Assembly (NCBI RefSeq): GCF_016862175.1
Contig: NZ_BOML01000059.1
Span: 186,001 to 250,000, forward strand
Direction: 5' to 3'
From: Paractinoplanes durhamensis
Lineage (GTDB): Bacteria > Actinomycetota > Actinomycetes > Mycobacteriales > Micromonosporaceae
DNA: 64,000 bases
Positions 45,122-52,842 of the stretch are shown in pieces (within the stretch, counting starts at the first letter, position 1; each line of letters starts with the position of its first letter). A program made the translations under genes and the position numbers. The notes beneath the pieces were generated by a model. It saw only the letters and a program-made list of their open reading frames with translations. It searched no databases and was not told the origin of the DNA.

Positions 45122-45150
45122 GTTCGAAATATCGAACTGAGTTCGATATA
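45122..45150. promoter_or_regulatory. Putative IclR operator upstream of the sugar-importer genes
   Basis: GTTCGA-AATA-TCGAAC (45122-45137) is a perfect inverted repeat. A further half-site, GTTCGATATA, follows at 45141-45150. The position, 110-140 nt before the binding-protein start and after the IclR gene, fits control by IclR. Confidence 0.6.
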
Positions 45151-45235
45151 CCGTACTCAGTGGACGCGACGCTAAAGGACACCGCGAAAGGTGTCAATGT
45201 TTCGATGTCGTTTCGGACCGGGTCCGACAAGCCGG

Positions 45236-46006
45236 CTATCGAGGCTGGGGCCGGTAGCCCATCCGCGCGGACAGCGTGGCCGCGCCGTCGCGAACCAGCC
45301 CGGTCCATTCCACGTGCACCTGGGGGGTCCAGCGGATGATCGGCGCGGAGAGGCTCATCGCGGCGATGGTCGCACCGGAATGGTCTCGGACCGCCGCGGC
45401 GACGCAGCGCATGGCACTGTCGGACTCACCGATGTCGACCGCGACGCTCTCCGCCCGGATTCGTTCGAGATGTGCCCGCAAGCGTTCCGGATCGGTGATG
45501 CTGTCCGGTGTCATGCCGGTAAGGACGCCCTTCGACAGGGCGGCGTCCAGACCCGCCTGATCGAGGCCCGACAGAAGTACTTTTCCGACCGCGGTGCAGT
45601 GGGCCGGCAGCCGCCGCCCGACCGCGGAGACCATCCGCACCGGGTGGGTGCTGTCGACCTTGACGAGGTAGATGACATCGGCGCCGTCAAGCACGGCCAC
45701 GTGAACCGCCTCGTTGCACGCGGCGGCCACGTCCCGCGCGACGCTCTGCGCCTCGCGGACCAGGTCGAGCCGACCGGCGAAGGCCGCACCGAGCTGAAAC
45801 AGGGGCATGCCGAGCCGATACTGCACCGGCTGGCCGGGGACGGAGATCAGGTACGAGCGGGCCTCGAGCGTGACCAGCAGCTCGTGAACGGTGGTGCGGG
45901 GCAGGTCGAGCCGCTCCATCACCTCACGGGCCGACAGTTGGGCGCGGTCCAGAAACAGTTCGAGGACGTCGAGGGCGCGGATGACCGCTGGTACCACGCG
46001 GGGCAT
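45236..46006 (-). CDS. IclR-family transcriptional regulator
   Basis: The 256-residue protein has the winged-helix N-terminus (VIRALDVLELFLDRAQLSAREVMERLDLPRTTVHELL) and the IclR effector domain (HCTAVGKVLLSGL, MRCVAAAVRDHSGATIAAMSLSAP). ATG 46006 (MPRVVPAVIRAL) follows GGGAAGGG; an extension to 46042 is less likely. It stands just upstream of the sugar importer on the same strand and probably regulates it. The effector is probably a sugar acid or a related compound (inference). Confidence 0.88.
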   Translation of the reverse strand: MPRVVPAVIRALDVLELFLDRAQLSAREVMERLDLPRTTVHELLVTLEARSYLISVPGQPVQYRLGMPLFQLGAAFAGRLDLVREAQSVARDVAAACNEAVHVAVLDGADVIYLVKVDSTHPVRMVSAVGRRLPAHCTAVGKVLLSGLDQAGLDAALSKGVLTGMTPDSITDPERLRAHLERIRAESVAVDIGESDSAMRCVAAAVRDHSGATIAAMSLSAPIIRWTPQVHVEWTGLVRDGAATLSARMGYRPQPR

Positions 46007-46210
46007 GTCGGTAGTCCCTTCCCAGCACCGGACTCGTGTCAACGATCGCCACCCGGACCGGCACTCGAAGAGCGTAACTGCGCCGCCCCCGCGCCGGCGC
46101 AGCGCGACAGACGTCGGCCGGGCGGAAACCTGTCACCGGAGACCCCGTCAGTCATCGACCACCGCCACGCCGTAACCCGTTGACCTCAGCGGAGCTCACG
46201 AAACCTGCCC

Positions 46211-46615
46211 CTAGAACGAGCTGAAGCTGTCCACTTCGATCAATGTGAGCACCTCGGTACGCACCGTCGGACATTCCGCCTTGGTCGCCGCGTCGAGTGC
46301 GGCGCCGTTCTCCGGCTTGCCGTGGGATTCGAAGAAGGTGGCCAGTTTGCCGGCCAGGTTGGCGTGCCGCCCGACCGGGCTGCCGACCTCCTTCAGTGCC
46401 GGGATCTCGCCCTTCAGGTAGGTGCAGACCTCCGTCGCTGAGTAGGAGCCGCCCGTCGCTGCGGCAGGCCCACGGGTCGCCGGGGTTGCTCGGTCGCGGC
46501 CCGAGGTGGGCGCATCGGTGGACGGCGGGTTGGTGTCGGCTGAAGTGCAGCCGGACAGCGCGGCGGTACCGATAATCACGGTGAGGAACGCCGCGAGGCG
46601 CAGGTGAGAGGTCAT
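46211..46615 (-). CDS. Small lipoprotein of unknown function
   Basis: The 134-residue protein has a lipoprotein signal with lipobox ALSGC (Cys about residue 23), a Thr/Pro-rich linker and a small C-terminal helical domain containing two further cysteines (EVCTYLKG, KAECPTV). ATG 46615 overlaps the methyltransferase stop by 4 nt. I do not recognise the domain. It is surface-exposed and is the last gene of a three-gene operon. Confidence 0.65.
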   Translation of the reverse strand: MTSHLRLAAFLTVIIGTAALSGCTSADTNPPSTDAPTSGRDRATPATRGPAAATGGSYSATEVCTYLKGEIPALKEVGSPVGRHANLAGKLATFFESHGKPENGAALDAATKAECPTVRTEVLTLIEVDSFSSF

Positions 46616-47487
46616 CGCGTGCTGGTCCTGTCCGAGTGAGCGGTGATCAACCAAAGTCCGGTCGGCAGTCGGTAGCCGGCACCGGGGGTGCGGAACCGTT
46701 CGAGTAGGTGGGCCACCCCGGCGCGGGCGTGCCCCTGGGTGGTGGGTTCGGTGTCCCGGTAGGCGTTACTGGCGGGACTGATCTCGATGAGCCATTCGGC
46801 GACCGCCTCCGGGTCGTCCGGGGCGTCGAGTGTCACGTCGTGCGGGTGGATGTCGATGCCGGTGAAGCCGGCGGCGGTGAGAAGCCGGGTTGTGCGGGCC
46901 GCGTCGGCGAATGCGAAGGGGCCGGGGTCGTCGCCGATCGGCAGCGGCGGCAACGGTCGCAGATGTGCCGCCGCACCGAGCAGCGCGCTCGGCAGCCAGG
47001 GGTTCGCCCCGCCGTCACGAAACACGGTCGCGGCCATCCGGCCACCGGAACGCATGGACCGTCGGATGGTGGTCAGGCCGGCGACGGGGTCGGCGAGGAG
47101 CATCAACGTCATGCGGGCGTAGACGGCGTCGAACGGCGCCCCGGGCACGGCACCGAGCGTCTCGATGTCGCCGGTAACGAATTGCGGTCCTGCGGCGCCC
47201 GGCACCGAGAATCGGCTCCGCGCCGTCGCCACCATGGCCTCGGCGAGGTCGAGGCCGACCGCGTTGCCCGATGGGCCGACGGCCCGCGCGATCTCAGCGG
47301 TCGTGCCGCCGCAGCCGCAGCCGACGTCCAGCACCCGTTCACCGGGCTGGGGTTGCAGCTGATCGAGTGCCACGGCGCCCAGCGGCCGGCCGATCTCGTC
47401 GTGCCGGTCGGCTTGGTGGACCCACCCCGGCGACGTCTGGGCCCAGAAGTCGGCGTTGCGGGCGCGCAGCGTGGCGGTGTCGGTCAT
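46612..47487 (-). CDS. Class I SAM-dependent methyltransferase
   Basis: The 291-residue enzyme has SAM motif I RVLDVGCGCGGTTAEIA, the acidic residue of motif II (VGLDLAEAM) and motif III around GDIETLG. This is the UbiE/COQ5-like fold. It transfers a methyl group to a small molecule or lipid that cannot be named from sequence. It lies between the ABM-like gene (1-nt overlap) and the lipoprotein gene, all under the probable control of the divergent TetR gene. Confidence 0.85.
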   Translation of the reverse strand: MTDTATLRARNADFWAQTSPGWVHQADRHDEIGRPLGAVALDQLQPQPGERVLDVGCGCGGTTAEIARAVGPSGNAVGLDLAEAMVATARSRFSVPGAAGPQFVTGDIETLGAVPGAPFDAVYARMTLMLLADPVAGLTTIRRSMRSGGRMAATVFRDGGANPWLPSALLGAAAHLRPLPPLPIGDDPGPFAFADAARTTRLLTAAGFTGIDIHPHDVTLDAPDDPEAVAEWLIEISPASNAYRDTEPTTQGHARAGVAHLLERFRTPGAGYRLPTGLWLITAHSDRTSTR

Positions 47488-47780
47488 CAGAACGGCATCT
47501 CGGTGCCGTCGACGCTCGCCGACCGGAAGGCGGCGGCCTTCGCCGGGTCGAAGCCGTCCTCCTGGGCGGCCAGCCCGGCCGCCCGGACCAGGCGCTCGGA
47601 CTGAAAGCTACGGAACGCGGCCTCGTCGACCCAGATGTTGATGATCCGCCAGCCCTCGTCGGACGGGCCGGCCACGTGGGCCAGCAGGCCCGGCGGCCGG
47701 TCCGGGCCGAGGTGTTTCTCTACCTGCCGGTATTCCTGCTCGCTGACTGCGGGCATGTCTTGCACGACGCCGTACGGCAT
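47487..47780 (-). CDS. ABM/EthD-like small dimeric alpha-beta barrel protein
   Basis: The 97-residue protein begins MPYGVVQDMPAVSEQEYRQVEKHLG and contains GWRIINIWVDEAAFRSFQSERL. This is the beta-alpha-beta-beta rhythm of dimeric ferredoxin-like (ABM) proteins, which include small monooxygenases and many proteins of unknown function. It is the first gene of the operon and faces the TetR gene. A one-base overlap couples it to the methyltransferase gene. Confidence 0.65.
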   Translation of the reverse strand: MPYGVVQDMPAVSEQEYRQVEKHLGPDRPPGLLAHVAGPSDEGWRIINIWVDEAAFRSFQSERLVRAAGLAAQEDGFDPAKAAAFRSASVDGTEMPF

Positions 47781-47799
47781 GGCTGTCCCCTGCTGTTGA

Positions 47800-47844
47800 G
47801 TGGATAGAGTTAAGCTCTATCGAATAGTGGACTACGCTATCCAC
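47800..47844. promoter_or_regulatory. Nested TetR operator in the divergent promoter
   Basis: GATAGAG-TTAAG-CTCTATC (47803-47821) is a perfect inverted repeat. GTGGATAG (47800-47807) and CTATCCAC (47837-47844) form a second, wider pair. The site fills the gap between the ABM-like gene and the TetR gene. Confidence 0.7.
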
Positions 47845-48480
47845 GTGACTGTCAACCGGCGTTACGTGTCGCCTCGCCGTGCGGAGCAGGCCCGGCAGAC
47901 CCGGAGCAAGATTCTCGACGCGGCAGCCAAGCTGTTCGTGGACCCGGGTTACGCGGCGACACCGCTGACCGCCGTCGCCGCTGAGGCCGGCGTTGCCGTG
48001 CAGACCGTGTACGCGGTGTTCGGCAGCAAGCGCCAGCTGCTCTCGGATCTCGTCGATGTCACTCTGGTCGGCGATGACGAGAGGGTGGCGATGGCGGAAA
48101 GGTCGTTCGTCACCGACATCCGGGCCCTGGTCGGTCTGCGGGCGAAGCTCACCCGGTACGCCCGGCATCTTGCCGAGACCCACGCCCGGCAGGTGCATGT
48201 GATCCTCGCGCTGGCCAGTGCGGCGACCGCCGATGCCGACGCTGCGGCGATCTGGCACAAGAACATCGAGGACAGGCGCCGCGGCATGGCGATGTTCGCC
48301 GCCGATCTGGCGGCCACCGGCGAGGTTCAGGTGAGTCAGGAACGGGCCGCCGACATGCTGTGGCTTGCGCAGGACGTCCGCAACTACGACTGGCTGGTGC
48401 GCCGGCGTGGCTGGCCGGTCGAGCGGTTCGAGCGATGGTTCGTGGACAGCGTCGCCGCCATCCTCAGCGCGCCGGACTGA
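47845..48480 (+). CDS. TetR-family regulator
   Basis: The 211-residue protein from GTG 47845 has the TetR N-terminus (QARQTRSKILDAAAKLFVDPGYAATPLTAVAAEAGVAVQTVYAVFGSK) and a helical ligand domain. The frame is open from GTG 47800, but those 15 codons fall inside the palindromic operator, so the later start is preferred. The protein probably represses itself and the divergent operon of ABM-like protein, methyltransferase and lipoprotein. Confidence 0.85.
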   Translation: MTVNRRYVSPRRAEQARQTRSKILDAAAKLFVDPGYAATPLTAVAAEAGVAVQTVYAVFGSKRQLLSDLVDVTLVGDDERVAMAERSFVTDIRALVGLRAKLTRYARHLAETHARQVHVILALASAATADADAAAIWHKNIEDRRRGMAMFAADLAATGEVQVSQERAADMLWLAQDVRNYDWLVRRRGWPVERFERWFVDSVAAILSAPD

Positions 48481-48912
48481 CCTCGCTGCCGCATCACGCG
48501 AACCGCCCGATTATCGTGACCGTCGATCCATCGCGGGGACTCGCTGCGGCCAATTCCTCGTCCGTGGCCGCCGGGTCTGGACTGCTCAGCAGTTCCAAGA
48601 TGTACGCGCCGTGGGGTCTGGGGGTCGCTCCCAGGTAAGTACGAGTGGGCCGAAAAGACACGTCGATAGCGCGGCAGTCGTCGACTGCCGCGTCCGATCG
48701 GATGGGCGAACGGCTGCTCGGCGGTGAGGCGCGCTACCAAAGAGATCGAGAGGCCGCGGAGCAAGCGTTTGCCGCAGAGGCCCAGAGGCGAATACGTGAC
48801 CATGCGCCCGCGAGTGCGTTTCGTCCTCTGCGGCAGAAGCGCACGCAGGTCGCGGTGCAGCCCACCCAGCGCGACCCGACCGGTGGGCGCAACCACACCG
48901 CACCGTGGGGTG
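48481..48912. other. Intergenic region between TetR gene and tRNA-Met
   Basis: No gene with credible coding character was found. The one structure noted is a widely spaced inverted repeat, TGCCGCAGAGG (48770-48780) with CCTCTGCGGCA (48825-48835). Confidence 0.45.
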
Positions 48913-48931
48913 TCCGGGGGTCGCCCCCGGA
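48913..48931 (-). terminator. Hairpin downstream of tRNA-Met
   Basis: TCCGGGGG-TCG-CCCCCGGA is a perfect 8-bp stem 7 nt after the encoded CCA end of the tRNA on the minus strand. It probably ends or processes the transcript. Confidence 0.6.
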
Positions 48932-48938
48932 GCAAGTA

Positions 48939-49015
48939 TGGTGGGGCGGACGGGACTCGAACCCGTGACCGATCGATTATGAGTCGACTGCTCTAACCCG
49001 CTGAGCTACCGCCCC
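48939..49015 (-). tRNA. tRNA-Met (anticodon CAT), elongator type
   Basis: On the minus strand GGGGCGG pairs with CCGCCCC as the acceptor stem. The D-arm reads TAGCTCAGCGGGTTAGAGCA and the anticodon loop is CTCATAA with CAT at 48979-48981. The T-arm is ACGGGTTCGAGTCCCGT. The discriminator A at 48942 is followed by an encoded CCA. A tRNA-Ile with lysidine-modified CAU is the less likely alternative. Confidence 0.9.
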
Positions 49016-49062
49016 TTACCGGGCGCGATCCTAACCCGGCGCTCAGCTCGCAATCCACCGAT

Positions 49063-50331
49063 CTACGCCGGTACCCGCGCTCCCAGCCAAGCCAGCACCG
49101 CTCCCGCGGTTCGCCAGCCGCCGGCCAGCGCGCCCTGGATCGACGGGCTGTCCCGGTGATCGCCCGCCACGAACAGGCCGTCGCCCAGGTTCACCGGCTT
49201 GCGCAGGTTGGCCTGCGGGCCGCGCGCCGACGGCAGGGCCTGCGGGATGCTCGCCACCTCCAGCAGCTCCCACGGCTCGGCCGACACCCCGTACATCCGC
49301 GACAATTCCACCCGAATAACGGTCTCGGAGGCCGCGGATGGCGCCGACACGCCGACCACCGAGGCGGCGATCAGGGACTTGCCGCTCGGGGCGTACTCCG
49401 GTGCGGCGTTACTCACGACGACCGTGTTGGCGATGATTTCCCGCCGGTCGCCGTCCAGCACCAGGGTGGGCTCGTCGAGCGGGGCCTGGTCGGCGCCGAA
49501 GTAGAACGTCGTCAAGCCGTGCATGTCCGGCACCGGCAATTGCGGCAACAGTTCCGCGGCGGTGGCCGGGTCGGTCGCGACCACGACCGCCTTGCAGTGG
49601 ATCTCGCCGCCCTCGGTGACGACCATGCCGGGGCCCAGGGACAGGGTTCGGGCGCCGATCAGCAGCTGCGGGTAGGGGAGTGGGCCGGCGATCGCGGCCG
49701 GCAACGCGGCCATGCCGGCGGCGGGGACGCCCATCCGGCCCCGGGCGAACGAGCGCAGGATCATCGAGAAGACGTGGCTCGACGTGTCCAGGGAGCGGTC
49801 CGCGAAGATGCCGGACAGGAACGGTCGCAGCACTTCCTCGATCATCCGGTGCGACAGGCCGGCCTTGCGGAGCATCTCCTGGGTGGTCGTCTCGCGGGCC
49901 TCGAGGAGCTTGGCCGCCGGCAAGGTGGCGCAGCGAGTGGCGAGTGCGGCGAACTTCAGCCGGTCGCTCAGCGTGCCGACCCCGGAGGTGAGGGTGGCGG
50001 CCGCGGAGAGCGGCTCGCTCAGCGGGTTGACCAGCCGGTGCAGGTCGGCGCCGTGGCGCACCAGGACGCCGGAGGTGAAGTAGCGCATGTCCAGCGCCTG
50101 GATGTCGATCAGCGCGGGGATCCGCGGGTAGGCCGTGTTGAGCACCTGGAAACCGCGGTCGAGGTGCCAGCCGTCGACGATGTCGGTGGTGACGCGTCCG
50201 CCGATCCGGTCGGAGCCCTCGACCAGCAGCCACTCGACTCCGGCGCGATCCAGCCGGCGGGCGGCGGCGAGACCGGCGAGTCCGCCGCCGACGATGACGA
50301 CGTCCACCTCTACGGGCTGCGACACGGGCAC
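49063..50331 (-). CDS. FAD-dependent amine-oxidase/phytoene-desaturase-like flavoprotein
   Basis: The 422-residue protein has the FAD-binding start VDVVIVGGGLAGLAAARRLDRAGVEWLLVEGSDRIGGR (GxGxxG and the following GG motif). It ends with the conserved C-terminal FAD contact GLFVAGDHRDSPSIQGALAGG. It belongs to the NAD(P)/FAD-dependent amine oxidase family, whose members oxidise amines, porphyrinogens or polyenes. The substrate is unknown. GTG start; monocistronic, upstream of the tRNA gene on the same strand. Confidence 0.85.
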   Translation of the reverse strand: MPVSQPVEVDVVIVGGGLAGLAAARRLDRAGVEWLLVEGSDRIGGRVTTDIVDGWHLDRGFQVLNTAYPRIPALIDIQALDMRYFTSGVLVRHGADLHRLVNPLSEPLSAAATLTSGVGTLSDRLKFAALATRCATLPAAKLLEARETTTQEMLRKAGLSHRMIEEVLRPFLSGIFADRSLDTSSHVFSMILRSFARGRMGVPAAGMAALPAAIAGPLPYPQLLIGARTLSLGPGMVVTEGGEIHCKAVVVATDPATAAELLPQLPVPDMHGLTTFYFGADQAPLDEPTLVLDGDRREIIANTVVVSNAAPEYAPSGKSLIAASVVGVSAPSAASETVIRVELSRMYGVSAEPWELLEVASIPQALPSARGPQANLRKPVNLGDGLFVAGDHRDSPSIQGALAGGWRTAGAVLAWLGARVPA

Positions 50332-50631
50332 CTCACAAGGGGACGAAACAGGCAGGCCTCAGCCTAACGGCGCCCGATGGTCAAGGCAGGCGATTCAGTC
50401 AGCCTCAAGCAGACGTACGCGGCCTCACCGCAACGTCCCAAACCAACCGCCCCCACCCCGGAGCACCCTCAGGGTGCCCACCACAGAGCCCTAAGTAACC
50501 AAAAACCCCCGACAATCCGCCCCCGAACCGCATGCCGCAAGGTGGGCAGGCCGGTCGTGAAGCGCGGGTGGGCAATCCGATCGCGAACCGCAGGTGGGCA
50601 CCTTCCGCCGCGCCCACAACATCGCGGGGCG
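50332..50631. other. Intergenic region with short tandem repeats
   Basis: No gene is supported. It contains a small hairpin (GCACCC-TCA-GGGTGC, 50463-50477) and the 26-bp tandem repeats at 50541-50618. Confidence 0.45.
50541..50618. repeat. Three imperfect 26-bp tandem units
   Basis: GGTGGGCA occurs at 50541, 50567 and 50593, exactly 26 bp apart. The first two full units match at about 20 of 26 positions and the third is degraded after its first 8 bp. Confidence 0.5.
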
Positions 50632-50652
50632 TCCGGGGGCTCGGCCCCCGGA
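50632..50652. terminator. Strong GC hairpin similar to the one behind tRNA-Met
   Basis: TCCGGGGGC-TCG-GCCCCCGGA is a 9-bp stem. Sequence around it (GTCCGGGGG...TCG...CCCCCGGAGCA) matches the hairpin at 48913-48931, so the two look like copies of one element near tRNA 3' ends. Confidence 0.5.
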
Positions 50653-50662
50653 GCAGAAATGA

Positions 50663-50715
50663 AAGATCCCTCCAGGTCCGTGCTTTCCAGCGGACGGGAG
50701 GGACTCAGGGATCTT
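50663..50715 (-). terminator. Long hairpin directly after the tRNA 3' fragment
   Basis: AAGATCCCT (50663-50671) pairs with AGGGATCTT (50707-50715). Inside it GTCCG (50676-50680) pairs with CGGAC (50691-50695). On the minus strand TTTCATTTC follows, as expected for an intrinsic terminator of the original tRNA. Confidence 0.65.
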
Positions 50716-50716
50716 G

Positions 50717-50750
50717 CTCCCCGAATAGGACTCGAACCTATAACCTGTCG
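50717..50750 (-). other. 3' fragment of a tRNA gene: probable integration (att) site
   Basis: On the minus strand the sequence contains a complete T-arm, ATAGG-TTCGAGT-CCTAT, followed by the acceptor 3' strand TCGGGGA and a discriminator G. The bases before it, CCGACAGGTT, look like an anticodon-stem end plus variable loop. Upstream of that no D-arm or matching anticodon stem can be found, so the 5' half is missing. A tyrosine integrase starts 147 bp away. The expected partner strand would be TCCCCGA. The amino acid cannot be assigned. Confidence 0.7.
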
Positions 50751-50896
50751 GATGATATTGGTCAATCTGTAGTTGCTGCTCGTCAAACTGCGATATACCT
50801 TCTACCTGCATAAAGGCCGCCATAGCATTGCTAACTGTCGCTAGTTGATGGTCATTGTCGCGAGTCGTAAACCGTGGGTTAGTCGAGGGAGGCAGG

Positions 50897-52174
50897 ATGG
50901 GGCGGCCAGTTTTGCCGCTGGGCACCGCCGGGAAGGTCCGCTACATAGCCGCTGGCGTTGGCTGGATCGCTCGGTGCGGGTTCCGCGACTACGACGGAAC
51001 GACTCGCACCGTCGAACGGACCGGTCCGACCAAGCCGGCCGCGGAGCGGCGGCTGAAGGAGGCGCTGCGGGACCGCACGCAACACGACCGGGATGCCGAC
51101 ATCAACCCGGACACCAAACTCCGTGTTGTCGCAGAGGCGTGGTGGGCCGGCTTCGTCGCGGACGGGAAAACGATAAATTCGAAGCGCGTGTACAGGCTCG
51201 CTCTGGAAAATCAGATCCTTCCGCACCTCGCGAACCTCAGGTGCCGCGAGTTCAGCGTCGGAGTAAGCGAGCGTTTTCTCCGGCGGGTCGAGACCGAGTT
51301 CGGCAACTCCGTCGCGAAAACCACGCGGAGCGTGTTGAGCAGCATGTGCGCCTTCGCAGCACGCCTCGACGCCATGGACCGCAACCCCGTCCGCGATACT
51401 TCACCCATCAGTGTCAAACCCAAGAAGGGTGACCCGAAGGCGCTGAGCGTGGCCCAGTGGCGGCAACTGCGCGCGTACGTGACCTACGACCCCCGAGCCG
51501 TCCGGCGGGACATACCGGATCTCATCGACTTCATGTCCGCCACCGGCGAGCGTCTTGGCGAGTGTCTCGCCGTAGACGCGAGTGCTGTCGACGTCGAAGC
51601 CAAGTCCGTCGCGGTCTTGGGCACGGTCATCCACCTGACCGGCGTCGGCGTAGCTGTCCAGCGTGCACCGAAGAGCGAGGCCGGTGAACGGACCATCGCG
51701 CTTCCGGACTGGGCATGGCCGATGGTGCAGCGAAGGTTGGCCAACGCCGTGCAGATGGTTGTACGGGTCATCAAGATCGACGAACGAACCGAGCTCCTGA
51801 TCGCTCCCCGAGTCTCCAAAGCAGGACAGAAGCGAACGGAGCCGAAAGAGTGGCTGAAGGAGCTACTTGACAGCGGACAGGAGACGACGGAGGTGATCAA
51901 GATTCTCTTTCCGACGTCCGTCGGATCGATACGCGACCCGTCAAACGCGTCGCGCGACGTCAAAGCAGCCCTCGGATACGCAGGCCTCAGCGGAGACACC
52001 TCGCACCTGCTGCGCAAGAGCGTGGCGACGCAGATGAATGATGCGGGCGTACCTATTCGGTTGATCGCCGATCAGCTCGGCCATGCCAGAGCGAGCATGA
52101 CCGAGGACTATTACTTCGGCCGCCAGAAGCAAGCAACGGCTGGCGCACCTGCACTCGAGTCGTTGGGGTTCTGA
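50897..52174 (+). CDS. Tyrosine-type site-specific integrase
   Basis: The 425-residue recombinase has an N-terminal arm-binding part, a SAM-like core-binding domain (about 75-170) and a catalytic domain with Arg219 (TGERLGE), His370 and Arg373 (HLLRKS), His396 (LGHA) and nucleophile Tyr405 (DYYF). The set is complete, so it may be active. ATG 50897 follows GAGGGAGG. It lies next to a tRNA 3' fragment, the usual target of such enzymes in actinomycete integrative elements. Confidence 0.92.
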   Translation: MGRPVLPLGTAGKVRYIAAGVGWIARCGFRDYDGTTRTVERTGPTKPAAERRLKEALRDRTQHDRDADINPDTKLRVVAEAWWAGFVADGKTINSKRVYRLALENQILPHLANLRCREFSVGVSERFLRRVETEFGNSVAKTTRSVLSSMCAFAARLDAMDRNPVRDTSPISVKPKKGDPKALSVAQWRQLRAYVTYDPRAVRRDIPDLIDFMSATGERLGECLAVDASAVDVEAKSVAVLGTVIHLTGVGVAVQRAPKSEAGERTIALPDWAWPMVQRRLANAVQMVVRVIKIDERTELLIAPRVSKAGQKRTEPKEWLKELLDSGQETTEVIKILFPTSVGSIRDPSNASRDVKAALGYAGLSGDTSHLLRKSVATQMNDAGVPIRLIADQLGHARASMTEDYYFGRQKQATAGAPALESLGF

Positions 52175-52246
52175 ATGATGACGGGCCGGGGCGTTACGGA
52201 AGCCCGAGGGGGTGCGTTTTGCGCTGAGTGATTTTCTCGATCTTGG

Positions 52247-52842
52247 TTAGGCTGCCAGGTCGTATTGATGCTGGTAGCGGCTGACATGGGTGCGTTGGTG
52301 TTCTTGCTGGAGTTGGAACTTCCAGTAGGCGTCGAAGTCGCCGTTGGTGATCACGGCTGTAGCAGGAGTACGGCCTCTGCGCCGGGCAGGCTCCAGCGGG
52401 CACCGGTGATCGCCAGGCGGTCCTTCACCAGGTAGCGGCAGGCGCCCTCGATCACGCCCGTCGCGATGGGTCAGCCCATGGTCAGCGCGATGCGGTAGAT
52501 GAGGTAGGGCTGTTTCGCGGTGAGGTAGTCGATGCAGCGTTTCAGCCCGGCCGTCTGGGTGCCGTCCTGGGTGAGGATGTCGTGGTGATAGGTCAGGTCG
52601 AGGATGGCCTTTGCCGGGTGGTGTTCGAGCAGGTCACGGGCGGTGCGGGCGACGAAGCCGGCGCGTCCGGGCCGGGTGGGGTGCAGATCGGCTGCAGCAT
52701 CCCAGAGGTATTGAAGTACATGGATGAAATCCACGATGATGTCGACCTTGACCCCGTGGGTGTGGGCTTCGTCGGGAATCAGTCCCGGAGGGACCGTGGA
52801 CTGCCGCTGCTGGTACGTGTGGCGTTTTGGCCTGCAATCGGG
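52247..52842 (-). pseudogene. Truncated ISKra4-family transposase
   Basis: Joined minus-strand frames give VKVDIIVDFIHVLQYLWDAA, then IATGVIEGACRYLVKDRLA, then ITNGDFDAYWKFQLQQEHQR and a final YDLAA. These are landmarks of ISKra4 transposases. The gene lacks its N-terminal half. A TGA stands where the conserved GWPIATG has Trp (about 52470), and a one-base shift separates the last part (about 52355). It is inactive. Confidence 0.7.

Noticed and set aside
50541..50618. CRISPR array
   Set aside because: Only three units, unit and spacer not separable, no cas genes nearby.
50717..50800. Complete tRNA on the minus strand
   Set aside because: T-arm and acceptor 3' strand fit, but no anticodon stem partner, D-arm or 5' acceptor strand can be found, so it is a fragment.
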